This document shows, one piece after another, positions 17,157 through 26,735 of a stretch of DNA of 64,000 nt (position 1 is the stretch's first letter; the number at the start of each line of letters is the position of its first letter). The DNA comes from Desulfovibrionaceae bacterium (GTDB lineage Bacteria; Desulfobacterota; Desulfovibrionia; Desulfovibrionales; Desulfovibrionaceae). A program made the position numbers and the translations under genes. The notes beneath the pieces are model-generated. The model saw nothing but the letters and a program-made list of their open reading frames with translations. It ran no database searches and was not told where the DNA came from. The stretch covers positions 1-64,000 of the forward strand of contig JAQVCS010000003.1 in assembly GCA_028689675.1 (NCBI GenBank), given 5' to 3'.

Positions 17157-18914
17157 ATGTTTGAACAAATAAAAATAGCCTGTCGGCATCTTATTGAAGT
17201 GCCCGACGACGTGGCACCAGCCCGCTATGCCTCGCTTAGGCGCATTATGACCGTTCTCATGGTTGTGGTTTCCGTCATGCCCCTGTTGGTGCTGACAGGT
17301 ATAAATCATGTGCAATATCAGCACACCCTGCAAGGCGAGCTGGAAGTGCCCCTGCGCGGTATGGTGGGCAAAACGCGCACCTCACTCAGTCTTTTTTTGA
17401 CAGAGCGTGCCTCCACCGTCAGCCTTATTGCACAGGCCTACAGCTTTGATGACCTTTCCGACCCCAAAACCCTTACCCGCATTTTTCGCGCCCTGAAAAG
17501 CGAATTTCAAGGCTTTGTGGATTTGGGCTTGGTGGATGAAACAGGCAGGCAGGTAGGCTATGTGGGCCCCTACAATTTGCGCGGGGCAGAATATGGCGAC
17601 CAGCCATGGCTGCATCACGCACAGGTAAAGGGGGCATTTATCAGCGATGTGTTTTTGGGGCTGCGCGGCACACCGCATATTGTCATTGCCGTCAGCCACA
17701 TGGAAGAAAATGGCAGAACGTGGGTGGTGCGTGCCACTATAGACACCGCGCAATTAGACAGGCTGGTGGCAGCCATGGGCTTGAGCCCCGATGCCGATGC
17801 CTTTTTGGTGAACACGCAGGGCATTATGCAAACATCTTCCCGCCTGTATGGCGGGGTGCTGCACAAGCTGCCCCTACCCGTGCCCCCCGTCAGCTATGAC
17901 ACCAGCGTAACGCTACTGCACGATGCTCAGGGGCAAGAGCTTGTGGCGGCCTATGCCTATATTCAAAATACAGACTTTATTGTCATGGCACTCAAGCCGC
18001 ATTCGGCCTTGTTTCAGCCATGGACAACCTTGCAAAGCGACCTCTTGCTGCTGCTGGCCTGTAGTGTGGCACTCATTGTTTTTGTGTCGCATGTGCTTAT
18101 GAAACAGCTTGTAAACCGCCTGCAAGCCAGTGACGAGCGCCGTGTGGCTGCCTTTGCCCAAATGGAGCATAACCAAAAGCTCTCGTCTATTGGCAGGCTG
18201 GCGGCTGGCGTGGCACATGAAGTGAATAATCCCCTAGCTATTATTAACGAAAAAGCTGGCTTGGCGCTGGATTTTCTGCATATGACGGGGGATTTTCCCA
18301 AAAAAGACAGGCTCACAGCCTTATTGCAGGGCATTGAAAGCAGTGTTGACAGGGCGCGGAATATCACCCACAGGCTGCTGGGTTTTGCGCGGCGTATGGA
18401 AGCCAACAGGCAAGAGCTGCATTTGGAAGAAGTGCTTACTGAAACACTGGGCTTTTTGGAGCGCGAAGCACAAAACCGTGGCGTTACCATCAGTACCAGC
18501 GTGGCAGAAAACCTACCAGCTCTCATTTCCGATCGCGGGCAATTACAGCAGGTCTTCCTTAATATTATAGGCAATGCCTTAGCAGCCGTGGATAATGGCG
18601 GCACAGTGCAGGTGCGCTGCGCAGCAGGGCAAGCAGGCTTTGTGCATGTAGAAATTGAAGACAATGGCAAAGGCATGCCGCCAGAAGTGCTGCGGCATAT
18701 TTTTGAACCCTTTTTCACAACAAAGCAGGAAAAAGGCAATGGTTTGGGCATGTTTATCACCTATGGCATCATCAAACGCCTAGGGGGTGAAATTCATGTG
18801 GCCAGTGAAGACGGCAAGGGCACAACTATTCGCATTCTGCTTCCGCTTGTGCCGCCTGAAGGGCAGGAAAACCCTGCCTTGCCCAATTCTGCAAGCGTGC
18901 AGGAGAAGCCCTGA
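17157..18914 (+). CDS. Cache-domain sensor histidine kinase
   Basis: A 585-residue membrane kinase. Helices near 32-53 and 288-310 bracket a periplasmic double-Cache-like sensor (FVDLGLVDETGRQVGYVGPY, ISDVFLGLRGTPHIVIAVSH). The cytoplasmic part has a HisKA H-box GVAHEVNNPLAII and a HATPase with N-box NIIGNALAAV, G1 DNGKGMP and G2 GNGLGMFI, so it looks catalytically complete. It lies 36 bases after the DUF1634 gene and its stop overlaps the start of a stand-alone receiver (TGATG), indicating coupled translation. It probably senses a small extracytoplasmic ligand, perhaps related to the TauE substrate, and phosphorylates the receivers that follow. Confidence 0.9.
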   Translation: MFEQIKIACRHLIEVPDDVAPARYASLRRIMTVLMVVVSVMPLLVLTGINHVQYQHTLQGELEVPLRGMVGKTRTSLSLFLTERASTVSLIAQAYSFDDLSDPKTLTRIFRALKSEFQGFVDLGLVDETGRQVGYVGPYNLRGAEYGDQPWLHHAQVKGAFISDVFLGLRGTPHIVIAVSHMEENGRTWVVRATIDTAQLDRLVAAMGLSPDADAFLVNTQGIMQTSSRLYGGVLHKLPLPVPPVSYDTSVTLLHDAQGQELVAAYAYIQNTDFIVMALKPHSALFQPWTTLQSDLLLLLACSVALIVFVSHVLMKQLVNRLQASDERRVAAFAQMEHNQKLSSIGRLAAGVAHEVNNPLAIINEKAGLALDFLHMTGDFPKKDRLTALLQGIESSVDRARNITHRLLGFARRMEANRQELHLEEVLTETLGFLEREAQNRGVTISTSVAENLPALISDRGQLQQVFLNIIGNALAAVDNGGTVQVRCAAGQAGFVHVEIEDNGKGMPPEVLRHIFEPFFTTKQEKGNGLGMFITYGIIKRLGGEIHVASEDGKGTTIRILLPLVPPEGQENPALPNSASVQEKP

Positions 18915-19285
18915 TGGCAAGCGCAATACTGCTGGCAGATGATGAAAAAGACTTTGTGGATACCTTGGGCGAGCGCCTTGAATTGCGCGGCTATGCTGTG
19001 CGCGTGGTCTATGATGGCATAAGTGCCCTTGCCGCGGCACAAGAAGCTCTGCCCGATATTGCTATTGTGGATTGGCTTATGCCGGGCAAATCGGGGGATG
19101 CTGTGCTGCACGAGCTGCATGCCCGCCAGCCACACCTGCCCGTTATTTTGCTGACAGGGCATGGCGCGCGTGATGACCATGGGTGCACACCCTGTGCCGA
19201 GGCCTTTGCCTGCCTAACCAAACCCGTGGCGCTTGATACCCTGCTGGAACAAATACAGCTTGCCCTTGGCGGGGTGCAGGTATGA
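18914..19285 (+). CDS. Stand-alone response-regulator receiver
   Basis: A 123-residue single CheY-like domain with no output domain. The acidic pair is LLADDEKDF, the phospho-acceptor Asp is in IVDWLMPG, the conserved Thr in ILLTGHG, and the Lys in CLTKPV. The stretch GARDDHGCTPCAEAF between Thr and Lys is unusual for the family and contains two cysteines. It overlaps both neighbours (TGATG upstream, ATGA downstream), so it is part of a tightly coupled phosphorelay. Confidence 0.9.
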   Translation: MASAILLADDEKDFVDTLGERLELRGYAVRVVYDGISALAAAQEALPDIAIVDWLMPGKSGDAVLHELHARQPHLPVILLTGHGARDDHGCTPCAEAFACLTKPVALDTLLEQIQLALGGVQV

Positions 19286-19914
19286 CAGAAAAACACTGCA
19301 TCCAAAGCCTGCTTGCCAGCAGCACTCACGATATGCGCAATGTGCTGGCAGTCATACGCGAGTCTACAGGGCTTGTGCAGGATATGCTGCGCTTTGGTGC
19401 AGATGTGCCTAATAAGGAACGCCTGCTGCAAGCCCTTGAGGAAGTGCAAAAGCAAATTAGCAAGGGGGCATTGCTGACCAACAGTGTGGACTGCCTGACC
19501 AAAAGCACAGCAGAACACGGGGCAGGCCGCTGCGATGGCGTAAGGGTGGCACAGGCCTTTTGCAGCATGATAGCCCGCCACGCCAAGGCAGCGCATATAT
19601 GCTGCATTGCCACAACTGCCGAACAAGCAGTGTGGTTTGAGCACGATGCCCTCACCGTGCTGCAAAGCCTTATGAGCGTTTTTGAACAATGCACAAGAGC
19701 ACAAGCGGCTTTATGCCTTGAAATTCGCGCGGCGCGGCATGAGGGCACAATAGGCTTTTACCTGACCGCAGAGGGGGAAGCCGCCGCCCTTGAGGCCTTG
19801 GCCTCTGCCTCGGGCATACAGTCTGCGCCCCCGCCGTGGCCAGCCAAGCTGCTGCCGTGGCGCGAGCAGGGCAAGCAGCGCTTTTGGTTGGCACTAAAGG
19901 CATACAGTGCATAA
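19282..19914 (+). CDS. Degenerate kinase / probable histidine phosphotransfer protein
   Basis: A 210-residue protein starting with a clear H-box (SSTHDMRNVLAVIRES) and a helical hairpin like a HisKA dimerisation domain. Where the ATPase domain should follow, the N, G1 and G2 boxes are absent (GFYLTAEGEAAALEALASA in place of DNG.G), so ATP binding is unlikely. It probably relays phosphate between the kinase and receivers of this cluster or acts as a phosphatase or scaffold. This is inference from the motif pattern. It is translationally coupled to the receiver upstream by an ATGA overlap. Confidence 0.68.
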   Translation: MTEKHCIQSLLASSTHDMRNVLAVIRESTGLVQDMLRFGADVPNKERLLQALEEVQKQISKGALLTNSVDCLTKSTAEHGAGRCDGVRVAQAFCSMIARHAKAAHICCIATTAEQAVWFEHDALTVLQSLMSVFEQCTRAQAALCLEIRAARHEGTIGFYLTAEGEAAALEALASASGIQSAPPPWPAKLLPWREQGKQRFWLALKAYSA

Positions 19915-19959
19915 TGCTTATTGCTCTACACCATAACATGAAAAAAAGGAGCGTTAGTC

Positions 19960-20427
19960 ATGACGCAGGAAGCCATCAAAATATTATTGGTTGATGATGA
20001 AGTGCAATTTGTGGATACGCTGGCAGAACGCCTGAGCATGCGCGGCTTTACAGCCGATATTGCCTATAATGGCACCAGCGCTTTGGAAAAAGTGGCAAAC
20101 ACCCAGCCCGATGTTATTGTGCTGGATTTGCGTATGCCCGGTATGGATGGTTTTGCTGTGCTCAAAGCAGTAAAACAGCGCAACCCGCAGGTGCAGGTTA
20201 TCATCCTGACAGGGCATGGTGGCGATCAGGAAGCCGTGATAGCAGGCCGCTATGGCGCGTATTCCTTCCTGCGCAAGCCTACCGATATTGATGCCCTGCT
20301 TGACAGCATACGCATGGCCTACCGCGATAAGGTTGAAAATGCCTTTGTTGCCGCCAGTTTTGCCCAAGCTGGCGATATAGATTCTGCCCGCGAAGTCATG
20401 GCCGAAAAAGACCTGCTGCAAGGCTAA
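19960..20427 (+). CDS. Stand-alone response regulator with short C-terminal tail
   Basis: A 155-residue CheY-like receiver (ILLVDDEVQF, Asp in VIVLDLRMPGMDG, Thr in IILTGHGG, Lys in FLRKPTD) followed by a 30-residue helical tail after the domain. No DNA-binding domain is present. A strong AAGGAG lies ahead of ATG 19960. It closely resembles the receiver at 21940, including the tail, so the two are probably duplicates serving the same relay. Confidence 0.9.
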   Translation: MTQEAIKILLVDDEVQFVDTLAERLSMRGFTADIAYNGTSALEKVANTQPDVIVLDLRMPGMDGFAVLKAVKQRNPQVQVIILTGHGGDQEAVIAGRYGAYSFLRKPTDIDALLDSIRMAYRDKVENAFVAASFAQAGDIDSAREVMAEKDLLQG

Positions 20428-20583
20428 GCACCTGCCCAGCCCTGCATACTACAGCGTGCAGGACTGGGCAGCGCAGACAAAAGCAAGCCATACAATAGCG
20501 TAGGTTCACTTGTAAAGCGCATGTGCTGGAGAAGTGAATTACCCTTGTGGGCTTTGGGTGCTCAGGATTTCTTATACAACCAT

Positions 20584-20608
20584 GAGCCTTTTCACGGTCA
20601 AAAGGCTC
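20584..20608 (+). promoter_or_regulatory. Perfect 9-bp hairpin in the leader of the hybrid kinase
   Basis: GAGCCTTTT pairs exactly with AAAAGGCTC around a seven-base loop. It ends 23 bases before ATG 20632. No T-run follows, so it is not an ordinary terminator. It could affect translation or RNA stability. The rest of 20428-20583 shows no gene. Confidence 0.45.
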
Positions 20609-20631
20609 TCATATCATTGCAGGGGGGGGCT

Positions 20632-21804
20632 ATGCACGTTCTTATTGTTGATGACGAACAAGCCTTTGCCGCACCCTTGGCAGAAAGGCTGAGCCTGCGC
20701 GGGCTGAAGGCACAGGCAGTGACAAGCGCCGAGCAGGCCTTAGCAAGCCTTGCTGACGCCCTGCCCGATATTGTCTTTTTAGATGTGCACCTTGCCGAAA
20801 GCGACGGTATCAGCTTGCTGCAAAGCATACGCCAGCACTACCCTGCGCTGGACGTTATTATGCTTACAGGCAGTACCGATATGCAAACAGCCTTGCGCGC
20901 CATGCGCTATGGGGCAAAAAACTGGCTGCCCAAGCCTATTAGCGTGGACACCCTGCTTGAAGAATGCGTCAAGGCTGCCCAAAGGCAAAGGCAGCGCGCC
21001 CACGAGCAGCATTTGGCCGAGCTGGACAGGCTGCGCTCTTTGGGGCGCATAGCCGAAGGCGTGGCACACGAAGTCAACAATCCTCTCAATATCATCATGC
21101 AAGCTGCGGGCTTTATTGAAGACCTACTAGAAAGCCCAGCCTGCCGCGCCCTGCCCCAGCATCAGGCCATGGCGCAGGCTGTAAGCACTATGAGCCGCCA
21201 AAGCCTGCGTGTGCGCGAGCTTACCCACAGCCTGCTTATGGTTGGGCTGGGGCTTGACCCGCGCACCCAGCCAGTGGATGTGCCCTCTGTGCTGCACCAA
21301 ACCCTTGCCCTTGTTGCCGAACGTGCCGCGCAGCAGCAGGTTATAATAACAGAAGCCCTCGCTCCAGCCCTGCCCCGCCCCCTGTGGGCAAATGCAGAAT
21401 TGCAGCAGGTAGCACGAAATTTATTAGAAAATGCGCTAGATGCCATGCCACAGGGCGGCAGGCTACACATAGCCGCCAGCCTGTGTGCCAGCCCGCCCAC
21501 CAGCATGGAGCTGGAGGAAGAAGCCTTGCCGGAACATGAGCCTGTGCACAGCTACGCGCTGACCTTTACCGACACAGGCTGCGGCATTGCCCCAGAGCAA
21601 TTACCCCATATTTTTGAGCCCTTTTATACTACGCGCGCGCATGGGCAGGGCTTGGGGCTTGCCGTGTGCCGCAGCCTAGTGCAGGGCTGTGGCGGCAGCA
21701 TACGGGCATACAGCACCCTTGGCAAAGGCTGCCGCATGTGCCTGCGCCTGCCCCTTGCCCCCGAGGCCAAGCCGCAAAAAAGCCCGCCCAGCAATGCCCG
21801 CTGA
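20632..21804 (+). CDS. Receiver-first hybrid histidine kinase (soluble)
   Basis: A cytosolic 390-residue protein: an N-terminal receiver (LIVDDEQAF, Asp in IVFLDVHLAESDG, Thr in IMLTGST, Lys in WLPKPI) joined to a HisKA (GVAHEVNNPLNII) and HATPase domain (NLLENALDAMP, DTGCGIAPEQLP, GQGLGLAVCR). All boxes are intact. ATG 20632 is chosen because of the G8 run directly upstream and because the receiver starts immediately (MHVLIVDDE); the frame is open further upstream. Receiver-kinase order means its activity is probably set by phosphorylation from the membrane kinase upstream, making it the second stage of the relay. Confidence 0.88.
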   Translation: MHVLIVDDEQAFAAPLAERLSLRGLKAQAVTSAEQALASLADALPDIVFLDVHLAESDGISLLQSIRQHYPALDVIMLTGSTDMQTALRAMRYGAKNWLPKPISVDTLLEECVKAAQRQRQRAHEQHLAELDRLRSLGRIAEGVAHEVNNPLNIIMQAAGFIEDLLESPACRALPQHQAMAQAVSTMSRQSLRVRELTHSLLMVGLGLDPRTQPVDVPSVLHQTLALVAERAAQQQVIITEALAPALPRPLWANAELQQVARNLLENALDAMPQGGRLHIAASLCASPPTSMELEEEALPEHEPVHSYALTFTDTGCGIAPEQLPHIFEPFYTTRAHGQGLGLAVCRSLVQGCGGSIRAYSTLGKGCRMCLRLPLAPEAKPQKSPPSNAR

Positions 21805-21939
21805 CCTTGCCCCCCTGTAGGTCGCAGCCAAAGCCCTGCCCTGCGCCTGCTTCTAAAAGACAGCCTAAGAAGCCTTGCTGAAAGCAGCCACCCTTTAGCC
21901 AGCCAAGCTGTAAAAACAAAGTACAAGAAGGATTCCACT

Positions 21940-22407
21940 ATGCCCCATACTACCGAACCCAGCGTGTTATTGATTGATGACGAAGCCGCCTTTGTGGAAA
22001 CTTTGGCTGAACGCCTGCGCCTGCGCGGCATGCAGGTGGCGCTGGCCTATAATGGGCAGGAAGGCTTGCGCCTTATGCTACGCACCATGCCCGACGTTGT
22101 GGTGCTTGATTTACGCATGCCGGGCATGGATGGCATGGAAACCCTCAAAAGCATTAAAGCTATCAATGCCTACACGCAGGTTATTATAGTCACAGGGCAT
22201 GGGCATACTGTAGAGCAAATTATGGCCAGCCGCCTTGCTGCCCACAGCTTCCACAAAAAACCACTAGATTTTGAAACCCTGCTCGCTGCCATTTATAAGG
22301 CGCAGCGCCATAAGCAGGAATATGCCAACCTAGCCTTAAGCCTTGCCAAAGCCCCCGACGATGACGCTGCCCGTGCCCTGCTCAAACAGCAGCCACAGCT
22401 TTTCTAA
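21940..22407 (+). CDS. Stand-alone response regulator, paralogue of 19960
   Basis: A 155-residue receiver with VLLIDDEAAF, phospho-acceptor Asp in VVVLDLRMPGMDG, Thr in IIVTGHGH and Lys in FHKKPLD, then a helical tail like that of the receiver at 19960. No output domain. It is the last gene of the phosphorelay and is preceded by AGAAGGA before ATG 21940. Output may be by protein contact, for instance with the TauE complex, or the ultimate regulator may lie elsewhere. Confidence 0.9.
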   Translation: MPHTTEPSVLLIDDEAAFVETLAERLRLRGMQVALAYNGQEGLRLMLRTMPDVVVLDLRMPGMDGMETLKSIKAINAYTQVIIVTGHGHTVEQIMASRLAAHSFHKKPLDFETLLAAIYKAQRHKQEYANLALSLAKAPDDDAARALLKQQPQLF

Positions 22408-22889
22408 GCAAGCAAAATCGCAAGTAGCAACTTTCTCTATCGTCAATAAGTACAGCGTGTGCCCGCAAGACAAACAGTAGGCCATAGCCAATTCTTAGTA
22501 TACGCGGCGTAAGCCCAAAAGCCCGCAGCACAGAGGCAAAACAGGGGCAGAGCCAAAAAGAAACACAGCGCTTTGTTTATTTATGCCTGCTGCGGCTTTT
22601 TTTTGCTAGAGCAAACAAGACCCAAGGCAAGTATAAGTATTTATTTTTATAAAATATCATACCCCTTTTTCTGTGCTCTCTCCCTCCTGCTGCCCCCAAG
22701 AAAAAGTATTTATCTGCCTTGAATCATCACTCTTTTTCATGTATACGGTACAAGAGGGCATACAGTTACCTTTTGCACTGCCTGCAAAAGCAGCTCAGAG
22801 AACAACTTTTGCCTTTTTGGCTCTTAATCTCTCATGACCGTTTTTTTGCGGCATAATATGCTTAGAAAAGCATATAGAGGAGTATACGC
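22408..22889. other. Intergenic region between phosphorelay and formate dehydrogenase
   Basis: No gene is supported. CCGCAGCA (22523-22530) can pair with TGCTGCGG (22588-22595), followed by eight T, a possible long-looped terminator for the phosphorelay operon. Near the right end, TATGCTT-AGAA-AAGCATA (22857-22874) forms a small hairpin just ahead of the GAGGAG Shine-Dalgarno of the formate dehydrogenase gene, next to an AT-rich TAATAT that could be a -10. Confidence 0.4.
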
Positions 22890-25800
22890 ATGGCTTGTAC
22901 ACGAAGAGGATTTCTAAAAATGCTGGGGGCAGGGGCATTATGCCTAAGCCTGAGCCAGTTTGGTTTTGATTTAAAAGAAGCAAAGGCCTATGCCCGTTCA
23001 CTGAAAATTGAAGGGGCAAAGGAAGTTTCCACTATTTGTCCTTTCTGCGCTGTGTGCTGTCAGGTTATTGCCCATGTGCGCGATGGCAAGCTGGTGAGCA
23101 CAGAAGGTGACCCCGATTTTCCCGTCAATGAAGGCTCACTATGTGCCAAGGGTGCGGCATTGTTTACTATGTACACCAACGAGCACCGCCTTACCCGCCC
23201 CCTGTACCGCGCGCCCTACAGCGACACTTGGGTTGAAAAAGACTGGGAATGGACGCTGAACCAGATAGCCCGCCGCGTAAAAGAAGCGCGTGATAAGGAT
23301 TTCATCCTTCAAAATGAACAAGGGCAAACCGTTAACCGCCTTGAAAGCATCTTTTCCATGGGCACGTCCCATGCTTCTAATGAAGAATGCGCCGTTATGC
23401 ATCAGGCGCTGCGTGGCTTGGGGGTCGTTCATCTTGACCACCAAGCCCGTGTCTGACACAGCCCCACTGTACCGGCTCTGGCAGAGTCGTTCGGACGTGG
23501 CGCAATGACAAATCACTGGATTGACATCAAAAATTCTGATGCCATCCTGATTATGGGCAGCAATGCTGCTGAACATCACCCTGTATCCTTCAAGTGGATC
23601 ATGCGGGCAAAAGACGCGGGGGCGGCACTGATGCATGTTGACCCCAAATTTTCCCGCACCTCAGCGCGGTGCGACTTCCATGTGCCCATACGCTCGGGCA
23701 CAGATATCGCCTTTCTGGGCGGCATGATCAACTATATTATCAACTCGGAAAGCTGGTTTAAAGACTACGTTATCAATTACACCAATGCCAGTTTTGTGCT
23801 GGCAGAAAGCTATGGCTTTGAAGATGGCCTGTTCAGCGGGTATGATGCCGCCACACGCACCTATGACCGCAGCAAATGGGCTTTTGAGTGGGATTCGCAG
23901 GGCGCACCTGTGCGCGACTTTAGCCTGCAAAACCCGCGCTGTGTCTTTAATGTTATGGCCAAGCATTATTCCCGCTATACTTTAGAAAATGTGTCTGCCA
24001 TTACAGGGGTTTCGCCCGAAAATTTGATGAAGGTGTATGAAATATTCTGCGCCACGGGCAAGCCGAACAAAGCGGGCACTATCCTGTATGCCATTGGTTG
24101 GACACAACACACTGTAGGCGTGCAAAACATACGCGCCTCGGCGCTTATTCAATTGCTTTTGGGCAATATTGGTGTGGCTGGCGGGGGCATTAATGCCCTG
24201 CGCGGCGAACCTAATGTGCAGGGCTCTACAGACCATGCCCTGCTCTATCATGCCCTGCCGGGCTATCACAATTTGCCTTTGGCACAGTGGCAGACCTTGG
24301 GGGATTATCAAAAAGCCAATACCCCTGTTACGCACATTGCCAACAGCGCCAACTGGTGGAGCAACCGCCCCAAATACGTAACAAGCCTGCTCAAGGGCTG
24401 GTTTGGGGATGCCGCAACGCCAGAAAATGACTTCTGCTATGGCCTGCTGCCCAAGGGGGAAAAAGGCGCGGATTATTCCTATATGTATGCCATGGATCGT
24501 ATGCTGGAAGGGAAAATGCGCGGCGGTTTCATTTTTGGCGTTAACCCCATGAACAGCTTCCCCAATACCAATAAAATGCGGGCAGCCTTGGATCACTTAG
24601 ACTGGCTGGTGGTGGGGGAATTGCATAATTCTGAAACCTCAGACAACTGGCGCCGCCCCCAAAGTGACCCCGCCAAGCAAAAGACCGAGGTCTTCTTGCT
24701 GCCTTCTGCCCACCGTGTGGAAAAAGAAGGCACTATCAGCAACAGCGGCCGCTGGCTGCAATGGTTTGACAAAGCCATAGAACCCGCAGGCCAAGCCCGC
24801 AACTTTGCCGATATGTATGTGCCCCTCATTAACAAAATTCGTGAGCTGTACCGCACAGAGGGCGGCACCTTCCCCGAGCCTCTGCTTAAGCTCAACTGGA
24901 CAGAAAAGTATGATGCTGGTGAATGGGCACGCCGCATCAATGGCTTTTTCTGTAAAGATACAGAAGTAAACGGCAAAGTGTACAAGCGCGGGCAGCTTGT
25001 GCCCTCTTTTGTTAATCTTAAAGAAGACGGCTCGACCTCTTCGCTCAACTGGCTGTACACGGGCAGCTGGACAGAAGAAGAGGGCAACAAGGCCAAAAGG
25101 CGCGACACTACGCAAACGCCCATGCAGGCAAAAATTGGCCTGTACCCCAATTGGTCATGGTGCTGGCCTGTGAACCGCCGCATCTTGTACAACCGTGCTT
25201 CGGTAGATATGAACGGCAAACCGTGGAACCCCGAAAAAGCCGTTATTGAATGGAAAGAAGGCAAATGGGTGGGGGATGTGCCCGATGGCCCGTGGCCGCC
25301 TATGGCTGATAAAGAAAAAGGCCGCCTGCCTTTTATTATGCACACTGATGGTTCAGCGCAGCTCTTTGGCCCTGGGCGCTTAGATGGCCCCTTCCCCGAG
25401 CATTATGAACCAGCAGAAACCCCTGTGGCCAAGCATCCTTTTTCAAAGCAGCTTACGTCACCGTGTTACAAGTTCCACACCAGCAAGTTTGACGCTTTTG
25501 CCCAGCCTGCCGACCCCAAGTTCCCCATTGTGCTGACAACCTACAGCATGACAGAGCATTGGTGCGGCGGTGGCGAAACACGCAATGTGCCCAACTTGCT
25601 GGAAGCAGAACCGCAGCTCTATGTGGAAATGAGCCATGAGCTGGCCAAAGAAAAGGGCATCAGCAATGGGGATGGCGTGCTTATTGAAAGCGCCCGCGGT
25701 GCTGTGGAGGCCATTGCCATGGTCACCATACGCCTGCGCCCCTTTACCGTTATGGGCAAAACAGTGCACCTTATTGGTATGCCCTTTGCCTATGGCTGGA

Positions 25801-25931
25801 CAACGCCCAACTGCGGCGATTCCACCAACCGCCTTACCGTCACGGCCTATGACCCCAACACCACCATTCCAGAAACCAAGGCATGTTGTGTTAATATCCG
25901 CAAAATAGATACCTTAACAGAAATTGCCTAA
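22890..25931 (+). CDS. fdnG: Formate dehydrogenase catalytic subunit, selenocysteine-containing
   Basis: Periplasmic W/Mo-bis-MGD enzyme oxidising formate to CO2. The gene is one frame of 1,013 codons with an internal TGA at 23454-23456 (residue 189) read as selenocysteine: flanks are HQARV-Sec-HSPTVPALAESFGRGAMTNHW, the exact context of the active-site Sec in FDH-N/FdhA. A Tat signal (TRRGFLK) precedes a hydrophobic stretch, and C50-x2-C53-x3-C57 plus a later Cys bind the N-terminal 4Fe-4S cluster. Length matches the family. A hairpin with its loop 23 bases past the TGA supplies the SECIS. The beta subunit follows at 58 bases. There is no gamma subunit, so electrons probably go to a periplasmic cytochrome, as in Desulfovibrio FdhAB. 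Confidence 0.96.
23457..23495 (+). promoter_or_regulatory. SECIS-like hairpin for selenocysteine insertion
   Basis: Directly after the TGA, GGCTCT (23474-23479) pairs with AGAGTC (23483-23488) around a three-base GGC loop, with possible weaker pairing below. The loop begins 23 bases after the TGA, inside the distance window known for bacterial SelB-dependent SECIS elements. Confidence 0.75.
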
Positions 25932-25989
25932 GACGCAGCGCGAGCCCTGTGTAGTGCAGGGCTCGCGCCCCTTGCAAGGAGAAAAAGGA

Positions 25990-26649
25990 ATGCCCAAAAC
26001 ATTTTTGATTGATACCACAAGGTGTACGGCTTGCCGCGGCTGTCAGGTGGCCTGTAAAGAATGGCATGATTTGCCAGCCAACCAGACGAAACAAAGGGGC
26101 TCACACCAAAATCCCCCCGACTTAAACCCCTATAATTATAAAATTGTGCGCTTTCACGAGCACTTGGACGAAAATAATAATGTGGTGTGGAATTTCTTTC
26201 CTGACCAATGCCGCCACTGCCTAACGCCCATTTGTGTGGACATAGCCACCATGGCCGTGCCCGGTGCGCTTGTGCAGGATGAGCAAAGCGGCGCTGTGCT
26301 GGTTACGGAAAAATGCGCCACACTCAGCCCTGCCGATGCCAAGGCCGTGGCCGATGCCTGCCCCTACAACATCCCCCGTTATGATGAAAAAACACATATG
26401 CTGACCAAATGCGATATGTGCATTGACCGTGTTTCAGCAGGCATGCAGCCCATGTGTGTAAAAACCTGCCCCACAGGGGCTATGGCCTTTGGCGAGCGCA
26501 AAGAAATGCTGGCACTGGCACAGCAGCGTTTGGAGCAGGCCAAAAAGCGCTATCCCAAGGCACACCTTGTTGACCCCGAAGATGTCAGCGTGCTCTACCT
26601 GCTGGCAGAAGAAGCCGAACACTATTATAAACACGCGGCCTTTGGCTAA
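25990..26649 (+). CDS. fdhB: Formate dehydrogenase iron-sulfur (beta) subunit
   Basis: A 219-residue ferredoxin-type protein carrying electrons from the catalytic subunit. The first cluster motif is CTACRGCQVACKEWH; further cysteine groups occur at CRHCLTPICV and CDMCIDRV...CVKTCPTGAM, giving ligands for about four 4Fe-4S clusters. In the second motif the spacing is CRHCLTPIC, and a separate single Cys (EKCATLSPADA) precedes ACPYNIP, as in Desulfovibrio FdhB. No transmembrane anchor is present, in keeping with a soluble periplasmic FdhAB exported with the Tat-tagged partner. ATG 25990 has AAGGAG and AAAGGA upstream; an earlier open frame from 25924 overlaps fdnG and is not needed. Confidence 0.93.
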   Translation: MPKTFLIDTTRCTACRGCQVACKEWHDLPANQTKQRGSHQNPPDLNPYNYKIVRFHEHLDENNNVVWNFFPDQCRHCLTPICVDIATMAVPGALVQDEQSGAVLVTEKCATLSPADAKAVADACPYNIPRYDEKTHMLTKCDMCIDRVSAGMQPMCVKTCPTGAMAFGERKEMLALAQQRLEQAKKRYPKAHLVDPEDVSVLYLLAEEAEHYYKHAAFG

Positions 26650-26735
26650 CAAAAAACTGCACCGCCCCCTGTTCACCATTTTTTCACGAAGCCCCCTGCC
26701 TTACAGGCATGCCCTTCGCGCTTTCAGGAGTTTCC

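Noticed and set aside
23454..23456. Premature stop splitting the formate dehydrogenase gene
   Set aside because: The TGA is in the exact selenocysteine context of FDH, with a hairpin at the right distance and an uninterrupted frame after it.
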